From: Anaerolineaceae bacterium
GTDB lineage: Bacteria > Chloroflexota > Anaerolineae > Anaerolineales > Anaerolineaceae
Assembly (NCBI GenBank): GCA_002702705.1
Contig: PABH01000053.1
Span: 62,001 to 126,000 of the forward strand
Length of the DNA stretch: 64,000 nt
Reading direction: 5' to 3'
In this document: positions 36,015 through 45,217 of the stretch, piece after piece
Layout of the letters: each line of letters starts with the position of its first letter
Numbering within the stretch: position 1 is the first letter of the stretch
Notes under the pieces: model-generated
What the model saw: only the letters and a program-made list of their open reading frames with translations
What the model was told of the DNA's origin: nothing
The model's database searches: none
Translations under genes and position numbers: made by a program

Positions 36015-37890
36015 ACATTTCTTTGGTGTCTTCAAAAAAGCTGATCGACCCCGCAATGGTTAAATGATCTCCAGCCAATAATTGGGTGTCCCCATGCGGT
36101 ACGATAAGATCATCGCTTCTCCGCATGGCTAAAATGAGTACATCACCGGGCAAAACTACTTCTCGTAATCTTTTTCCAATATAGGCTGGATTAAGGATTT
36201 CGATTTCTTCCAATTCCTTATCATCATCAGTCCGTGTTAGCAGTGAATACATCGCGGGGTTTCTTGCCACGAGTGCCATTAGTACTGCACGATCCAGAGC
36301 TGCATTCGTTGTTTCTACACCGATTTGGTGATAAAGGGGTAAATCGCGTGTGTTTAAAACATAACTCAGTACTCGTTCCAAATTGAATTCGGATTTTGCC
36401 AATTTACAAATTTCATAATTTAATTTAGGATCAGAAATACAGCAAATAATTGTATCCGATTCAGCGAGTAATTTGGAGAATGTGGGGTCATTACGGTCAT
36501 ATGTGATTAAAACCGCATTAAAACGGTTATTAATGGCCTTTCTGATGGCATCAGGCTCACAATCCGCTAGAACTATTTTATCCTTATGCAGGATAAGTTG
36601 ATCGGCTGTTTGAATACCCAATTCGTTTGCACCAACTATCAAAATAGGTGGTTTCTCTTTTTCTTCTTTTTTTCCTACCAAACGCATAAACATTGCAGGA
36701 CTAATGGTAACTGTTAGGATGGCAACTAAAATAATTGCTGTATTTGTAGCGTCGTTAATTAATCCCATTCTTAACCCAATTGCCGAGGCAGCTATGATCA
36801 AAGATAACCTGGAAGAAATTAAAAAACCAGCTGCTAATGACTTTTTAATTGAAAATTGAAAGAAAAATGGAATTACGCCGGCTAATTTTATTAAATAAGC
36901 CCCACCTAATAAAATGGGTACAAGAGCAATCGCTGTTGAAGATTGAAAAAGAGCGGGTAAATCTATATTTAAGCCGACATTAATAAAAAATATTGGTATA
37001 AACAATCCAAACCCAAAGGCTTCTAATTGTTCGATGACATAGACATCATTGGGTTTACGGATCAAAGCAATAATGACACCAGCTAAGAAGGAGCCCAAAA
37101 TTACTTCTGTTCCCAATACTTCTGAAGTGACAATAAATATAAGGATTAGAGCAAAAGCACCCCGGATCTTAATTTGAGCGGTTGCATGGCTTAAATCACT
37201 TAATGTTTTTTGAAGATATGGTATTCGGTTTACGAACATACCAAAACGATAAAATAAAAAAAACGTCAAAAACAGGACAAAAACTAATAATACCTCCAAT
37301 GTCAGCCCTTTAGATAAAAATGTTACCAGAACAGTAATTAATAACATTGTCACAAAATCTGCAATGAAGGATGAAACCAATATGGACTGACCGTAATGGG
37401 AATTAATGACTTTTGCTTCTTTAAGCACAGGCACCACCACTCCCAATGAAGTTGTTGACATTATGAGTGCCATCATCCAGGGGGATTTAATGGGGATAAA
37501 TGTTGCCAATAGAAAAGAAAAGCCAACAGATAATAGAATGGTAATTAAAAAGGAGAAGATTCCAAGATGAATAGCGGGGAAGGTTTTGGTAGATTTCTGG
37601 TTGTTTTTAATTTTTGTTTTGGTTGGGGGGGAGAGCAAAGTAGCAAAATCTATTTCTATCCCAGAGAGAAACATCAAGTAAATAAGGCCAAAATGAGATA
37701 AAAATTCTAATATGGGGTCATTAAGTGCAATGACATTAAATCCAGATTTCCCAATAAGGATTCCAGCAATAATTTCACCAACAACGATTGGCAATTGCAA
37801 CTTTTTTTGTTTTGATAAAACAATGGGTACCATCATTGCTAACCCAAACACAATTAATAAATTAAAAAAAGTATTGGCTTCTTGTTCCAT
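35995..37890 (-). CDS. CPA2 cation:proton antiporter with TrkA-N and TrkA-C domains
   Basis: A 631-residue membrane protein. Residues about 1-390 hold 12 or so helices of the Na+/H+ exchanger fold (CPA2, Kef/NhaS/RosB type). A TrkA-N (RCK) domain follows with ILIVGANELGIQTADQL, where the central Gly of the GxGxxG dinucleotide motif is Asn. A TrkA-C domain closes the protein (GDVLILAMRRSDDLIVPHGD, LLAGDHLTIAG). It exchanges monovalent cations for protons under nucleotide or ligand control. It is convergent with the mechanosensitive channel, and it lies 9 bases downstream of the BaiN-type gene's stop order (BaiN is upstream on minus). K+ or Na+ preference is unknown. Confidence 0.85.
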   Translation of the reverse strand: MEQEANTFFNLLIVFGLAMMVPIVLSKQKKLQLPIVVGEIIAGILIGKSGFNVIALNDPILEFLSHFGLIYLMFLSGIEIDFATLLSPPTKTKIKNNQKSTKTFPAIHLGIFSFLITILLSVGFSFLLATFIPIKSPWMMALIMSTTSLGVVVPVLKEAKVINSHYGQSILVSSFIADFVTMLLITVLVTFLSKGLTLEVLLVFVLFLTFFLFYRFGMFVNRIPYLQKTLSDLSHATAQIKIRGAFALILIFIVTSEVLGTEVILGSFLAGVIIALIRKPNDVYVIEQLEAFGFGLFIPIFFINVGLNIDLPALFQSSTAIALVPILLGGAYLIKLAGVIPFFFQFSIKKSLAAGFLISSRLSLIIAASAIGLRMGLINDATNTAIILVAILTVTISPAMFMRLVGKKEEKEKPPILIVGANELGIQTADQLILHKDKIVLADCEPDAIRKAINNRFNAVLITYDRNDPTFSKLLAESDTIICCISDPKLNYEICKLAKSEFNLERVLSYVLNTRDLPLYHQIGVETTNAALDRAVLMALVARNPAMYSLLTRTDDDKELEEIEILNPAYIGKRLREVVLPGDVLILAMRRSDDLIVPHGDTQLLAGDHLTIAGSISFFEDTKEMFTHHNN

Positions 37891-37899
37891 AAGTACCTA

Positions 37900-39102
37900 T
37901 TATATATGTTTCCCTGCAATCAAACCACTAATGAAAGCCCAATGTAAGTTGTAACCACCACAAGGTCCAACAATATCCAAAATTTCGCCAGCAAATGAAA
38001 GGTTATTATGAAGGTTTGATTTCATGGTTAATAAATTTACTTGATCTAACAGAATGCCCCCCGTTGATAGCTGAGCAAATTTAAAATCACGGGTTCCGAT
38101 AACATCTTCTATTAAGTCAAATGCTTGGATCAAATTCTCAATAGGGATTTGTTGAATTTCTTTTAACGATTTATTTAATAAAATATTTTGATTTTTTTGG
38201 TATTGTGCGATTAAACCTTCGGGGATATAGGATAATAAAAACACCCTGAATTTTAGGTTTTGATTATGGTGATTTTGGATGGAATCCTGGATCTCATTTT
38301 TAAAAATAATCAATGGGTTAATCGTTATCGTTAGTTTATTGGGATATAAATAAAAATAATGACTAAGGTTCATTACACCAGGGCCATTTAAACCCCATTC
38401 TGTAAAAATGATATTCCCATGTTCGCTTTTAATTATTGAGTTACCAGATTGAAGGGTACATAGGGCATTAAATCGCAATCCTTTTAAATTGAAGGTTCGT
38501 TTTTTTGTGGTTTTTAATGGTGCTAAAGCTGGATAAATTGGTTTTATTTGATAACCTAATTTTTCGAGTGCTTGCAGAATTTTTGTAGAAGCACCAACTT
38601 GCGGATATGCATTACCTCCTGTAGCTATGATGACTCGGTTAAATTTGAATTCCTGGTTATTTAATCCATATAAGGATATGTGCTGGGGAAATATACGCAA
38701 ATCATCTATAAAGGTATCCGGAAAATGAGTAATTTTATTTTCCTGTAAAATTTTACTTAAATAAAAACTTAGATTTTTGGCAGAATTTGAAATCGGGTAG
38801 ACCCATCCGTCATCTGTATGATAAGTTGGAATACCTAATTGGTAAAAATACTTTAACAAAAAATTAGCATCGTATTCCGTTAAAGTCTTTTCAAGATTTT
38901 CTTTTTGTTTTAAATCTTGAGAATAATAAACTTCTGGACGGATACCCAAGTTGGTTAAATTTCCTCTTCCTCCTCCGGTAACGGAAAGTTTTCTGCCTAA
39001 CATCAAATTATTATCAATGATGGATACCTGCATACCTTTTTTTGACGCCTCAATTGCTGCAAACATACCTGCAGGGCCGCCACCTAGGATACCTAATTTC
39101 AT
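37900..39102 (-). CDS. BaiN/HI0933-type FAD-dependent oxidoreductase
   Basis: A 400-residue flavoprotein. The N-terminal dinucleotide motif is GILGGGPAGMFAAIEASKKG, then GRKLSVTGGGRGNLTN, the hallmark of the HI0933/BaiN/RdsA group. A second ATGGNAYPQVGAS motif and the closing GPCGGYNLHWAFISG segment complete it. Reactions assigned in the family include dehydro-bile acid reduction and aminoacetone oxidation; the substrate here is unknown. ATG at 39102 is preferred over the TTG three bases upstream. SD is weak; AAAGGA lies further upstream than usual. It is likely co-transcribed with the antiporter (9-base gap). Confidence 0.85.
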   Translation of the reverse strand: MKLGILGGGPAGMFAAIEASKKGMQVSIIDNNLMLGRKLSVTGGGRGNLTNLGIRPEVYYSQDLKQKENLEKTLTEYDANFLLKYFYQLGIPTYHTDDGWVYPISNSAKNLSFYLSKILQENKITHFPDTFIDDLRIFPQHISLYGLNNQEFKFNRVIIATGGNAYPQVGASTKILQALEKLGYQIKPIYPALAPLKTTKKRTFNLKGLRFNALCTLQSGNSIIKSEHGNIIFTEWGLNGPGVMNLSHYFYLYPNKLTITINPLIIFKNEIQDSIQNHHNQNLKFRVFLLSYIPEGLIAQYQKNQNILLNKSLKEIQQIPIENLIQAFDLIEDVIGTRDFKFAQLSTGGILLDQVNLLTMKSNLHNNLSFAGEILDIVGPCGGYNLHWAFISGLIAGKHI

Positions 39103-39168
39103 CAATTTAATATTAATCCTTTCTAAAAAAGAGATAAAAAAAATGGAATAACCAAAATAATTATGATA

Positions 39169-39212
39169 ATATTATCCTATTTAAAGGTAAAAATACTTTT
39201 ATAGGATAATAT
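39169..39212. repeat. 12-bp inverted repeat immediately upstream of the HemW-like gene
   Basis: ATATTATCCTAT (39169-39180) and its exact reverse complement ATAGGATAATAT (39201-39212) with a 20-base spacer, the second arm ending 2 bases before the ATG. The left arm overlaps a second dyad, GATAATATTATC (39165-39176). The repeat could be an operator or a leader hairpin covering the translation start. It resembles metal-regulator (Fur-type) half sites, but with even rather than odd dyad spacing. Confidence 0.6.
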
Positions 39213-39214
39213 AC

Positions 39215-40555
39215 ATGAAAACAACATTCGACACTTTTAGGCAAACAATATCATCTTCTATTTTATCGGAAGTTATTAATAAAATCACATACAAACAATT
39301 AGATTTAACAAAAATCAGCGGAGAACATTCTTTTCCAAATCCTAATTTAGATCAAAAATATGTCTTATATTCTCACATCCCTTTCTGTGAGAGCTTGTGC
39401 CCTTATTGTTCTTTTAACCGATTTATTTTTAATGAGGCCAAAACCAAACAGTATTATAAAAATTTAAGGCATGAATTAACCATGTTGTCAGATAAGGGGT
39501 ATGATTTTGTTACGATGTATGTAGGAGGCGGGACACCTACAGTAATTGTTGATGAATTAGTAAAAACAATTGATTACGCAAAATCTTTATTTAATATTCA
39601 AGAAGTATCTTGTGAAACAAACCCAAATCATCTTACCAAAGAAGTTTTATACGAATTACAAGGTCGAGTAGACCGTCTCTCGGTGGGTGTTCAAAGTTTT
39701 GATGACACTTTGTTAAAGCAGATGAGCCGGTATGAAAAGTTTGGTTCGGGTGATGAAGTTTTATCCCTCATTCAGAATGCAGTGGGTATATTACCTTCTT
39801 TGAATATTGATATGATTTACAATTTGCCAGATCAGACAGAAGAAATGCTTTATAAGGATATTGATTATATTATTCGATCTGGTGCAGAACAAACCACATT
39901 TTATCCATTAATGAGCGCTCCTTCAGTAAAAAAGGCAATGGATCGAACGTTGGGCTCCATTGACAGGAAGAGGGAGATACGATTTTTTCAGATAATTTCA
40001 GAAGGACTTGGCAAGGATTATCATCCCAGTTCTGCATGGACTTTTTCTCGCAAAGACACATCGATGATTGATGAATACATCGTGAAATACGAAGAATATA
40101 TTGGGACAGGATCAGGTGCCTTTAGTTATGTAGATGGACAATTGTTAGTAAATACATTTTCATTAAAACATTATGATGAAATGATCAATAAAAACCGGCA
40201 TCCTGTATATGCATATCACAAATTTACTAACCACGACCGTATGCGCTATCGTTTCTTAATGGAATTATTTGATTTATCTCTAGATTTAAAGAACTTTAAG
40301 ACAGACTTTAATAAATCAATTTATACAGGCTTATTGCCTGAGATGGCATTTATGTGGTTATCTGGTGCTTTTGATAAGATTGAGAATGGTGAATTAAAAC
40401 TTAAAGAATCCAGCCGTTATTTAATGGTAGTAATGATGCGTGAATTCTTTTCCAATGTCAATGTATTGAGGGATCAGGCGCGTTATGAATTACCCCAGGA
40501 AGAAAAACTAATGTGTGTTGTGAATGATAAGCTCTATCACAATGAATTTGCTTAA
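39215..40555 (+). CDS. Coproporphyrinogen III oxidase-like radical SAM protein (HemW/HemN family)
   Basis: 446 residues. The radical SAM motif is CESLCPYC with Cys58, Cys62 and Cys65 (CxxxCxxC). The downstream GGGTPT motif, CETNPNHLT and GVQSFDD follow the family order. HemW proteins are heme chaperones; HemN proteins oxidise coproporphyrinogen without oxygen. HemN-specific residues cannot be checked fully, and the C-terminal part is diverged, so HemN, HemW and a third paralogue remain possible. The leader carries an inverted repeat. Its stop overlaps the convergent PLD gene by 4 bases. Confidence 0.82.
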   Translation: MKTTFDTFRQTISSSILSEVINKITYKQLDLTKISGEHSFPNPNLDQKYVLYSHIPFCESLCPYCSFNRFIFNEAKTKQYYKNLRHELTMLSDKGYDFVTMYVGGGTPTVIVDELVKTIDYAKSLFNIQEVSCETNPNHLTKEVLYELQGRVDRLSVGVQSFDDTLLKQMSRYEKFGSGDEVLSLIQNAVGILPSLNIDMIYNLPDQTEEMLYKDIDYIIRSGAEQTTFYPLMSAPSVKKAMDRTLGSIDRKREIRFFQIISEGLGKDYHPSSAWTFSRKDTSMIDEYIVKYEEYIGTGSGAFSYVDGQLLVNTFSLKHYDEMINKNRHPVYAYHKFTNHDRMRYRFLMELFDLSLDLKNFKTDFNKSIYTGLLPEMAFMWLSGAFDKIENGELKLKESSRYLMVVMMREFFSNVNVLRDQARYELPQEEKLMCVVNDKLYHNEFA

Positions 40556-42219
40556 ATTAACCCTGAAAAGACTTCACGATCTCTATACTTATGAGAACGT
40601 GCGGTTTTCTTAAAATATATATCAGACCATGATCCGTTATCTTCGAGGTAACGGATCTGGTTATTATCATCACTAAAAAAATTATTAATAAAATAACGGG
40701 ATTTATAATGATCAAACATACGAATAAATTCTGTTGTAAAAACTGAAACAATTTCTTTGTTACCTTTGACTAACAACATGTTTTCATCATTATAACGACA
40801 AGATGCCTGGCTGAAATTGGCTGATCCAAATAAAATTGCGGGATTTTCTCCCCAAGGATCGATAATTAATGTCTTGGCGTGAATTTTATGGTTGCCAAAC
40901 ATTTTTGCATCCCAACGCCGTCCTAAGTAGGTTTCTAAGCGGGTAGGTGTGTAGAATCGTGTATTACTCCGATTTTGTCCTTCAATTTTCTTTTTGGCAG
41001 TAGTGTTAACCAAACCGTACTCAATAATTCTCTCCTCATTGGAATTTAAAGAATCTATCAAGGATTTATCCATTGCAAATGGAGTGCTTAGAAAAACGGC
41101 ACTCTGTGCTGATTTTATAAGTGAAGAGGCTTCTTCGAGGATGGCATCTCCCCGCAGCGGTGAAAATAATGTTTTGGATACTTTCGTATTGGGCGATAAG
41201 TTATCTAGAATAGATTGAATTTGATCTTGAATAAAATCAATTTCCTTATTTTTCCTTCCGCGCGCTAAATCTTGTACCAATAAATTGTAGTATTGTTGAT
41301 ATGCCTGTAATACAATCGGATCTTCCAAAACAACTGAAAAGTTTGTTTGAAAGTTAAAGGCAGCTTCACTAAAATTGGCAGAACCCGTCCATAATTTTAC
41401 AGGCACATTGTTTTTTACCAAAATTACAAATTTATTGTGTGCTAGTTTTGCATTTGTCCGTTTAATTGAACACCCTTCGAGATTATATTTCTTAATGATC
41501 GATAAATTCTTTTTCTCAGTATTTTTTGTACCATCTCCGGCATGATACAACAGTTGGATTATGACGCCTTTATTCTTCAATTCCGACAATTGAACCGCAA
41601 TCTCTTCATCATGAAATTCATATATGGCGATGTTTAATGAATCTCCCGGTAAAGCTTCAGATAAAAAAGCAATTAAGGATTCTTTCAATCCTCTCGATAG
41701 CCAATGATAGGCGGCTTGATTTGCGACTTCCGATGGGTGCTGGTCTTTGAAGCGTTCGTAATATGCAAGCGCTGAGGTTACTCCACGATTTATATAAATT
41801 TCCATTGGAAGAAATTTTTGATCATAAGTGTGAACCGGCACAGCAATGGGACTCAGAAGAAGCAGGTTGAGCGGCGTTCCTGTGACTGGAAAAATCTCAT
41901 ACAAATAATCAGAGTCCGGTGAAACACTATAATCGCTCCAACGAAATCGCTGGAATGGGGCTGAAAACGAATTGACGTTAAATCCAGTATCATATTCATT
42001 TGCTTTAAATCTTTTTTGACCTTTTAACCAACGCATTTCCATGATCGTACCGTCGGTTAAAAATGTTGTTCTTTTTATTGCAAAACCAAGTAAATCCGAG
42101 CGATCAATCGAAGGATCCATATTCCAACTTAAAATTACAGAGTGAATACCTACCAAAGCAGTCGCATCAAAAACGCCTTGTTTTCCTCGAACAACTGGTA
42201 AAAGTGGAAAATAGCTCAT
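40552..42219 (-). CDS. Phospholipase D-like domain protein, one degenerate HKD motif
   Basis: 555 residues. Two PLD-like halves: the first motif is HNKFVILVKN (His261, Lys263) but lacks the Asp of HxKx4D, with GSANFSE after it; the second is complete, HAKTLIID (His447, Lys449, Asp454), with GSANFSQ. Residues about 1-140 are a beta-sandwich-like N-terminal domain (WNMDPSIDRSDLLGFAI and DYLYEIFPVTG), possibly FN3-like. PLD enzymes of this type are nucleases or phosphodiesterases; substrate unknown. AGGAG lies 6 bases before the ATG. It follows the papain-like protein by 15 bases and ends in a 4-base overlap with the HemW-like gene. Confidence 0.8.
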   Translation of the reverse strand: MSYFPLLPVVRGKQGVFDATALVGIHSVILSWNMDPSIDRSDLLGFAIKRTTFLTDGTIMEMRWLKGQKRFKANEYDTGFNVNSFSAPFQRFRWSDYSVSPDSDYLYEIFPVTGTPLNLLLLSPIAVPVHTYDQKFLPMEIYINRGVTSALAYYERFKDQHPSEVANQAAYHWLSRGLKESLIAFLSEALPGDSLNIAIYEFHDEEIAVQLSELKNKGVIIQLLYHAGDGTKNTEKKNLSIIKKYNLEGCSIKRTNAKLAHNKFVILVKNNVPVKLWTGSANFSEAAFNFQTNFSVVLEDPIVLQAYQQYYNLLVQDLARGRKNKEIDFIQDQIQSILDNLSPNTKVSKTLFSPLRGDAILEEASSLIKSAQSAVFLSTPFAMDKSLIDSLNSNEERIIEYGLVNTTAKKKIEGQNRSNTRFYTPTRLETYLGRRWDAKMFGNHKIHAKTLIIDPWGENPAILFGSANFSQASCRYNDENMLLVKGNKEIVSVFTTEFIRMFDHYKSRYFINNFFSDDNNQIRYLEDNGSWSDIYFKKTARSHKYRDREVFSGLI

Positions 42220-42234
42220 ATTGAACTCCTGTTT

Positions 42235-42861
42235 TCAAAACAATTTTTTTGGTTTTTTCCTTTTATAATAATTAACGAAATAACCCCGTACGGATTCTCC
42301 AGTACTTTGCTTGATCTCCAATCGATCCGCACTTTTATTAATCCATAAATTTGTAAAACGACCGGGATAATTTGGATCGTAACACGTTAAATTTGTTATT
42401 TCCCCTTCGATTTTATAACCTGTTATTAAGATTTGATGGTTATTAGTGGGATTTTTTAGATACTTTGATCGGACGATGATGATCGGCACCGGATGGCCAG
42501 TTTGAAGGTTTGTAATAATTTTTGGCAGTTCGTACGTTATGCTTTTTAATAATAAGTTTTTTGATGGTTGAAATAACCAAAAAATTAGCCTAAAAATACT
42601 ACGAAAACCTGTACTTTGAAGTTGGCGATTAATTAAATATGATAATAAGTTCTTAGGAAGGGCATCTGGATTTACGTGATTTGGAGTTTTTCCTTCCAGA
42701 TAAAAAATATCCAGCGCAGTGTAACACATGCCCCCGCATAAACCGTAATAAAGTGGTATACGAGGAGAAAGAAAGATGTTTTTTAAATGAAATCGATTTG
42801 GAAATAAAAAACTATGGTTTTCCAAAGAAAATTTTGTTGCTTTGTTATCAAATGTTTCCAT
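42235..42861 (-). CDS. Small protein with possible papain-like (C39-type) fold, unknown function
   Basis: A 208-residue protein without signal peptide. GLCGGMCYTALDIF (Cys42 and Cys46 at the start of a helix), NNHQILITGY (His142) and CYDPNYPGRF (Asp162) appear in the order Cys-His-Asp of papain-fold peptidases such as peptidase C39-like domains. The two cysteines make either a plausible nucleophile. I do not recognise a named family and hold the fold as tentative. A TATACT box ends 6 bases before the ATG and there is no SD, so it is probably leaderless. The promoter overlaps the end of the upstream recombinase gene. Confidence 0.5.
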   Translation of the reverse strand: METFDNKATKFSLENHSFLFPNRFHLKNIFLSPRIPLYYGLCGGMCYTALDIFYLEGKTPNHVNPDALPKNLLSYLINRQLQSTGFRSIFRLIFWLFQPSKNLLLKSITYELPKIITNLQTGHPVPIIIVRSKYLKNPTNNHQILITGYKIEGEITNLTCYDPNYPGRFTNLWINKSADRLEIKQSTGESVRGYFVNYYKRKKPKKLF

Positions 42862-42867
42862 TATATA

Positions 42868-42897
42868 AGTATAGCGATATCAAATTTACAAAGTCAA
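42868..42897 (-). promoter_or_regulatory. Promoter with predicted leaderless start
   Basis: On the minus strand: TTGACT (42897-42892), an 18-base spacer, and TATACT (42873-42868), then 6 bases and the ATG. The expected start is on the A of the ATG. It overlaps the 3' end of the recombinase gene, giving the downstream gene its own promoter. Confidence 0.65.
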
Positions 42898-43862
42898 TCA
42901 AAAATCTCGTGAAAACCTTGGTCAAGTTCATCATCATTGATATGGGCATATCGCTGTGTAACCGCTATATTTTTATGCCTGGCTAACGATTGAGCGAGTT
43001 TTAGATTTCCTGAGGCTTGTAATACACGTGTTACAAAATAATGCCGGAAAGAGTGGGGGGTTATTGAGCCAACTGCTGTTTCCCCTAAAAATTGACGAAC
43101 ACGCTCTGTGACAATATTTCTTCCAGTAACCGTTGAAATTGGTTTGATTTTTTTGCCGGCGCCTTTGTCATGCCTAGCGAAAATTGGCAGCGAACCTAGC
43201 GGAATCCCGACATTTCCATCCAATTGAGCGCGTTTATTCAGATAACTTTGCATGGCGGAGATACAACGTGCAGAGAACCGAATTACGCTTTGTTGATTCC
43301 CTTTTCCGATAATCATTGCTCTTGCTTCAAACCAATCAATATCACCACGTCGTAAATTACAGGCTTCATGAACCCGTAGCCCCGTATCAGCCAAGGTGAG
43401 AAGGAAAGCACGATCGCGATAATTTCGTAATAATTCTTTTTCATCCTCAGTCGCTGATGTGTTTAGTTCCATTGCTTTTTCCAATACAATATCGATTGCC
43501 GATTTGGGGAATTGTGGCAGCCTTTGGCCAGGCTTTCGAGCTCTTTTTCGTATAAGTGATCTCAATGTTTGTAAATTGATCGATGAAAGGTTCTCAGCAA
43601 CTAAATATTCATAAAACCCTAATACACTTGTCAGGTAAAGTTGTTCTGTAGCAGGGGCGTAACCTTTTAAGGATTGGATAAAAGATGAAAAATGTTCAAC
43701 GGTAATAATATCAACCAGAGATTTATCTACATCAATTGCATTTGCCAATAACATATTGATGAAAGCATTCATTCCATTTTTATATGTGCGGAATGTGTTC
43801 TCACTTCTGGCAAGCCCAACGGTTTCTAAATATTGATGGATGGTGGTTTGAATTGATAACAT
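42894..43862 (-). CDS. Tyrosine recombinase (XerC/XerD-like integrase)
   Basis: A 322-residue recombinase. The N-terminal SAM-like core-binding domain fills about 1-95. Catalytic residues are in the expected order: Arg163 (GLRVHEA), Lys187 (IIGKGNQ), His270 and Arg273 (HSFRH), His296 (ARHKN) and Tyr305 (TQRYAHI). The length fits a chromosomal Xer protein or a small integrase. No attachment repeats, phage genes or tRNA lie next to it, so a housekeeping Xer role for chromosome dimer resolution is as likely as a mobile-element integrase. No SD is visible; TAAAAT lies upstream and ends 11 bases before the ATG. Confidence 0.85.
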   Translation of the reverse strand: MLSIQTTIHQYLETVGLARSENTFRTYKNGMNAFINMLLANAIDVDKSLVDIITVEHFSSFIQSLKGYAPATEQLYLTSVLGFYEYLVAENLSSINLQTLRSLIRKRARKPGQRLPQFPKSAIDIVLEKAMELNTSATEDEKELLRNYRDRAFLLTLADTGLRVHEACNLRRGDIDWFEARAMIIGKGNQQSVIRFSARCISAMQSYLNKRAQLDGNVGIPLGSLPIFARHDKGAGKKIKPISTVTGRNIVTERVRQFLGETAVGSITPHSFRHYFVTRVLQASGNLKLAQSLARHKNIAVTQRYAHINDDELDQGFHEIFD

Positions 43863-43932
43863 AAATTTGTTTAATTTTAGAAATTGGTTTAATATATTAA
43901 GTAGATCAATAATTTTTTATATAGTAGGAAGA

Positions 43933-45201
43933 ATGACATTTAATTTTCAATTGGGTTTTAAACAAGCTTATCGAGCCATTTTTAAGTCCACAAACACACA
44001 TTATGCCTTACGACCCCGTCGAATTGTTGTATTACTGTTATTTTATCTTTTTTTTCCAATCATTGAAATCATAACATGGATTGCTTTTTTATTAGACCGG
44101 ATTCTTTACCCTCAATTTGAGGACCTTAAAATAAAGAATCCAGTTTTTGTAATTGGAAATTACCGCAGCGGTACAACCTTGTTACACCGTTTATTATCTT
44201 ATGATTACAAACGATTCACTTCTATGACTGGGTGGGAAATATTTATTGCCCCTTCCATTGTACAACGTAAAGTTTTAAGATTATTTACATCTATTGATCA
44301 GGTGTTTGGTAGTCCAATTGTTAGAACTTTCGATTACCTTTGGGAGAAGTTTGCCCAAGGTCCAGTTTATTTCCACAAAATGGGGGTGCGTGAACCGGAA
44401 GAAGACGAAAATTTACTTGCTCATATCTGGTCGGGTATTATCCCTATAAATATGTTTCCTGATTTTGAAAGTGGTGGACTCCCAGGGTATGCTTTTTTTG
44501 ATAAATTATTGAATTCCAACCAAAAAAAACGTGTGATGAATTTTTACAAAGGCTGTTTACAACGCCATATGTATTATCATGGCGGCAACAAAATTTATTT
44601 ATCAAAAAGTCCTTCATTTTCTGGAAATATTGAAACGCTAATCGAGGCTTTTCCAGATGCAAAATTTATTTATCTTGTCCGTTCACCATTTGAAGTTGTA
44701 CCATCGGCTATAAACCTTTGGGCGTTTAAGTGGCATGTAACTTTAGAACCAACGGAAGAGTACCCATACAAAGATCAAGTGCTGAATATGATCAAATATT
44801 GGTATCTACATCCAATCGAGGTACTAAAGAAAATTCCTCAAAATCAATATCAGACAGTCTATTATGATCAATTAATTAACCAACCTGACATTACAATTCA
44901 TGAAATATACGAAAAATTTAATTACACTATGAACTTTGGATTTAAACGACGGCTTCATAAAGCTATTCGAAAACAAAAAAATTACAAACGTCCAAAAAAG
45001 TATCCTTTAAAGAAAATGGGATTAAGTGCAAAAAAAATATTCTTGATGTACAAAAAGGTTTTTAAACAATATAAAATGAGCCCAACGTCTCCATTTAAAA
45101 TTAAAATCAATAATAAAAACCGACGGAAATTTTTACCCTTTGTCAACTTCCCTCAACGAAGAAAGAAAAACAATAATCAGTTGGCGAGTACGATTAAATG
45201 A
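43933..45201 (+). CDS. Sulfotransferase family protein
   Basis: About 422 residues. An N-terminal hydrophobic stretch (about 35-60) is followed by VIGNYRSGTTLLHRLLSYD, the PAPS 5'-phosphosulfate loop, and later YLVRSPFEVVPSAINLW, the 3'-phosphate loop. The C-terminal 70 residues are Lys/Arg rich. Such enzymes transfer sulfate from PAPS to sugars or lipids. The ATG at 43933 is chosen, as it has AGGAAG just upstream (close spacing); a TTG at 43867 in frame would give a longer product. It is divergent from the recombinase and converges on the regulator gene 16 bases beyond its stop. Confidence 0.75.
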   Translation: MTFNFQLGFKQAYRAIFKSTNTHYALRPRRIVVLLLFYLFFPIIEIITWIAFLLDRILYPQFEDLKIKNPVFVIGNYRSGTTLLHRLLSYDYKRFTSMTGWEIFIAPSIVQRKVLRLFTSIDQVFGSPIVRTFDYLWEKFAQGPVYFHKMGVREPEEDENLLAHIWSGIIPINMFPDFESGGLPGYAFFDKLLNSNQKKRVMNFYKGCLQRHMYYHGGNKIYLSKSPSFSGNIETLIEAFPDAKFIYLVRSPFEVVPSAINLWAFKWHVTLEPTEEYPYKDQVLNMIKYWYLHPIEVLKKIPQNQYQTVYYDQLINQPDITIHEIYEKFNYTMNFGFKRRLHKAIRKQKNYKRPKKYPLKKMGLSAKKIFLMYKKVFKQYKMSPTSPFKIKINNKNRRKFLPFVNFPQRRKKNNNQLASTIK

Positions 45202-45217
45202 TCTGTTTTGGTGGAAA

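Noticed and set aside
42894-43862. Genomic island or prophage marked by the tyrosine recombinase
   Set aside because: No flanking direct repeats, phage genes, tRNA or abrupt compositional change was found beside it; a chromosomal Xer role is equally likely.
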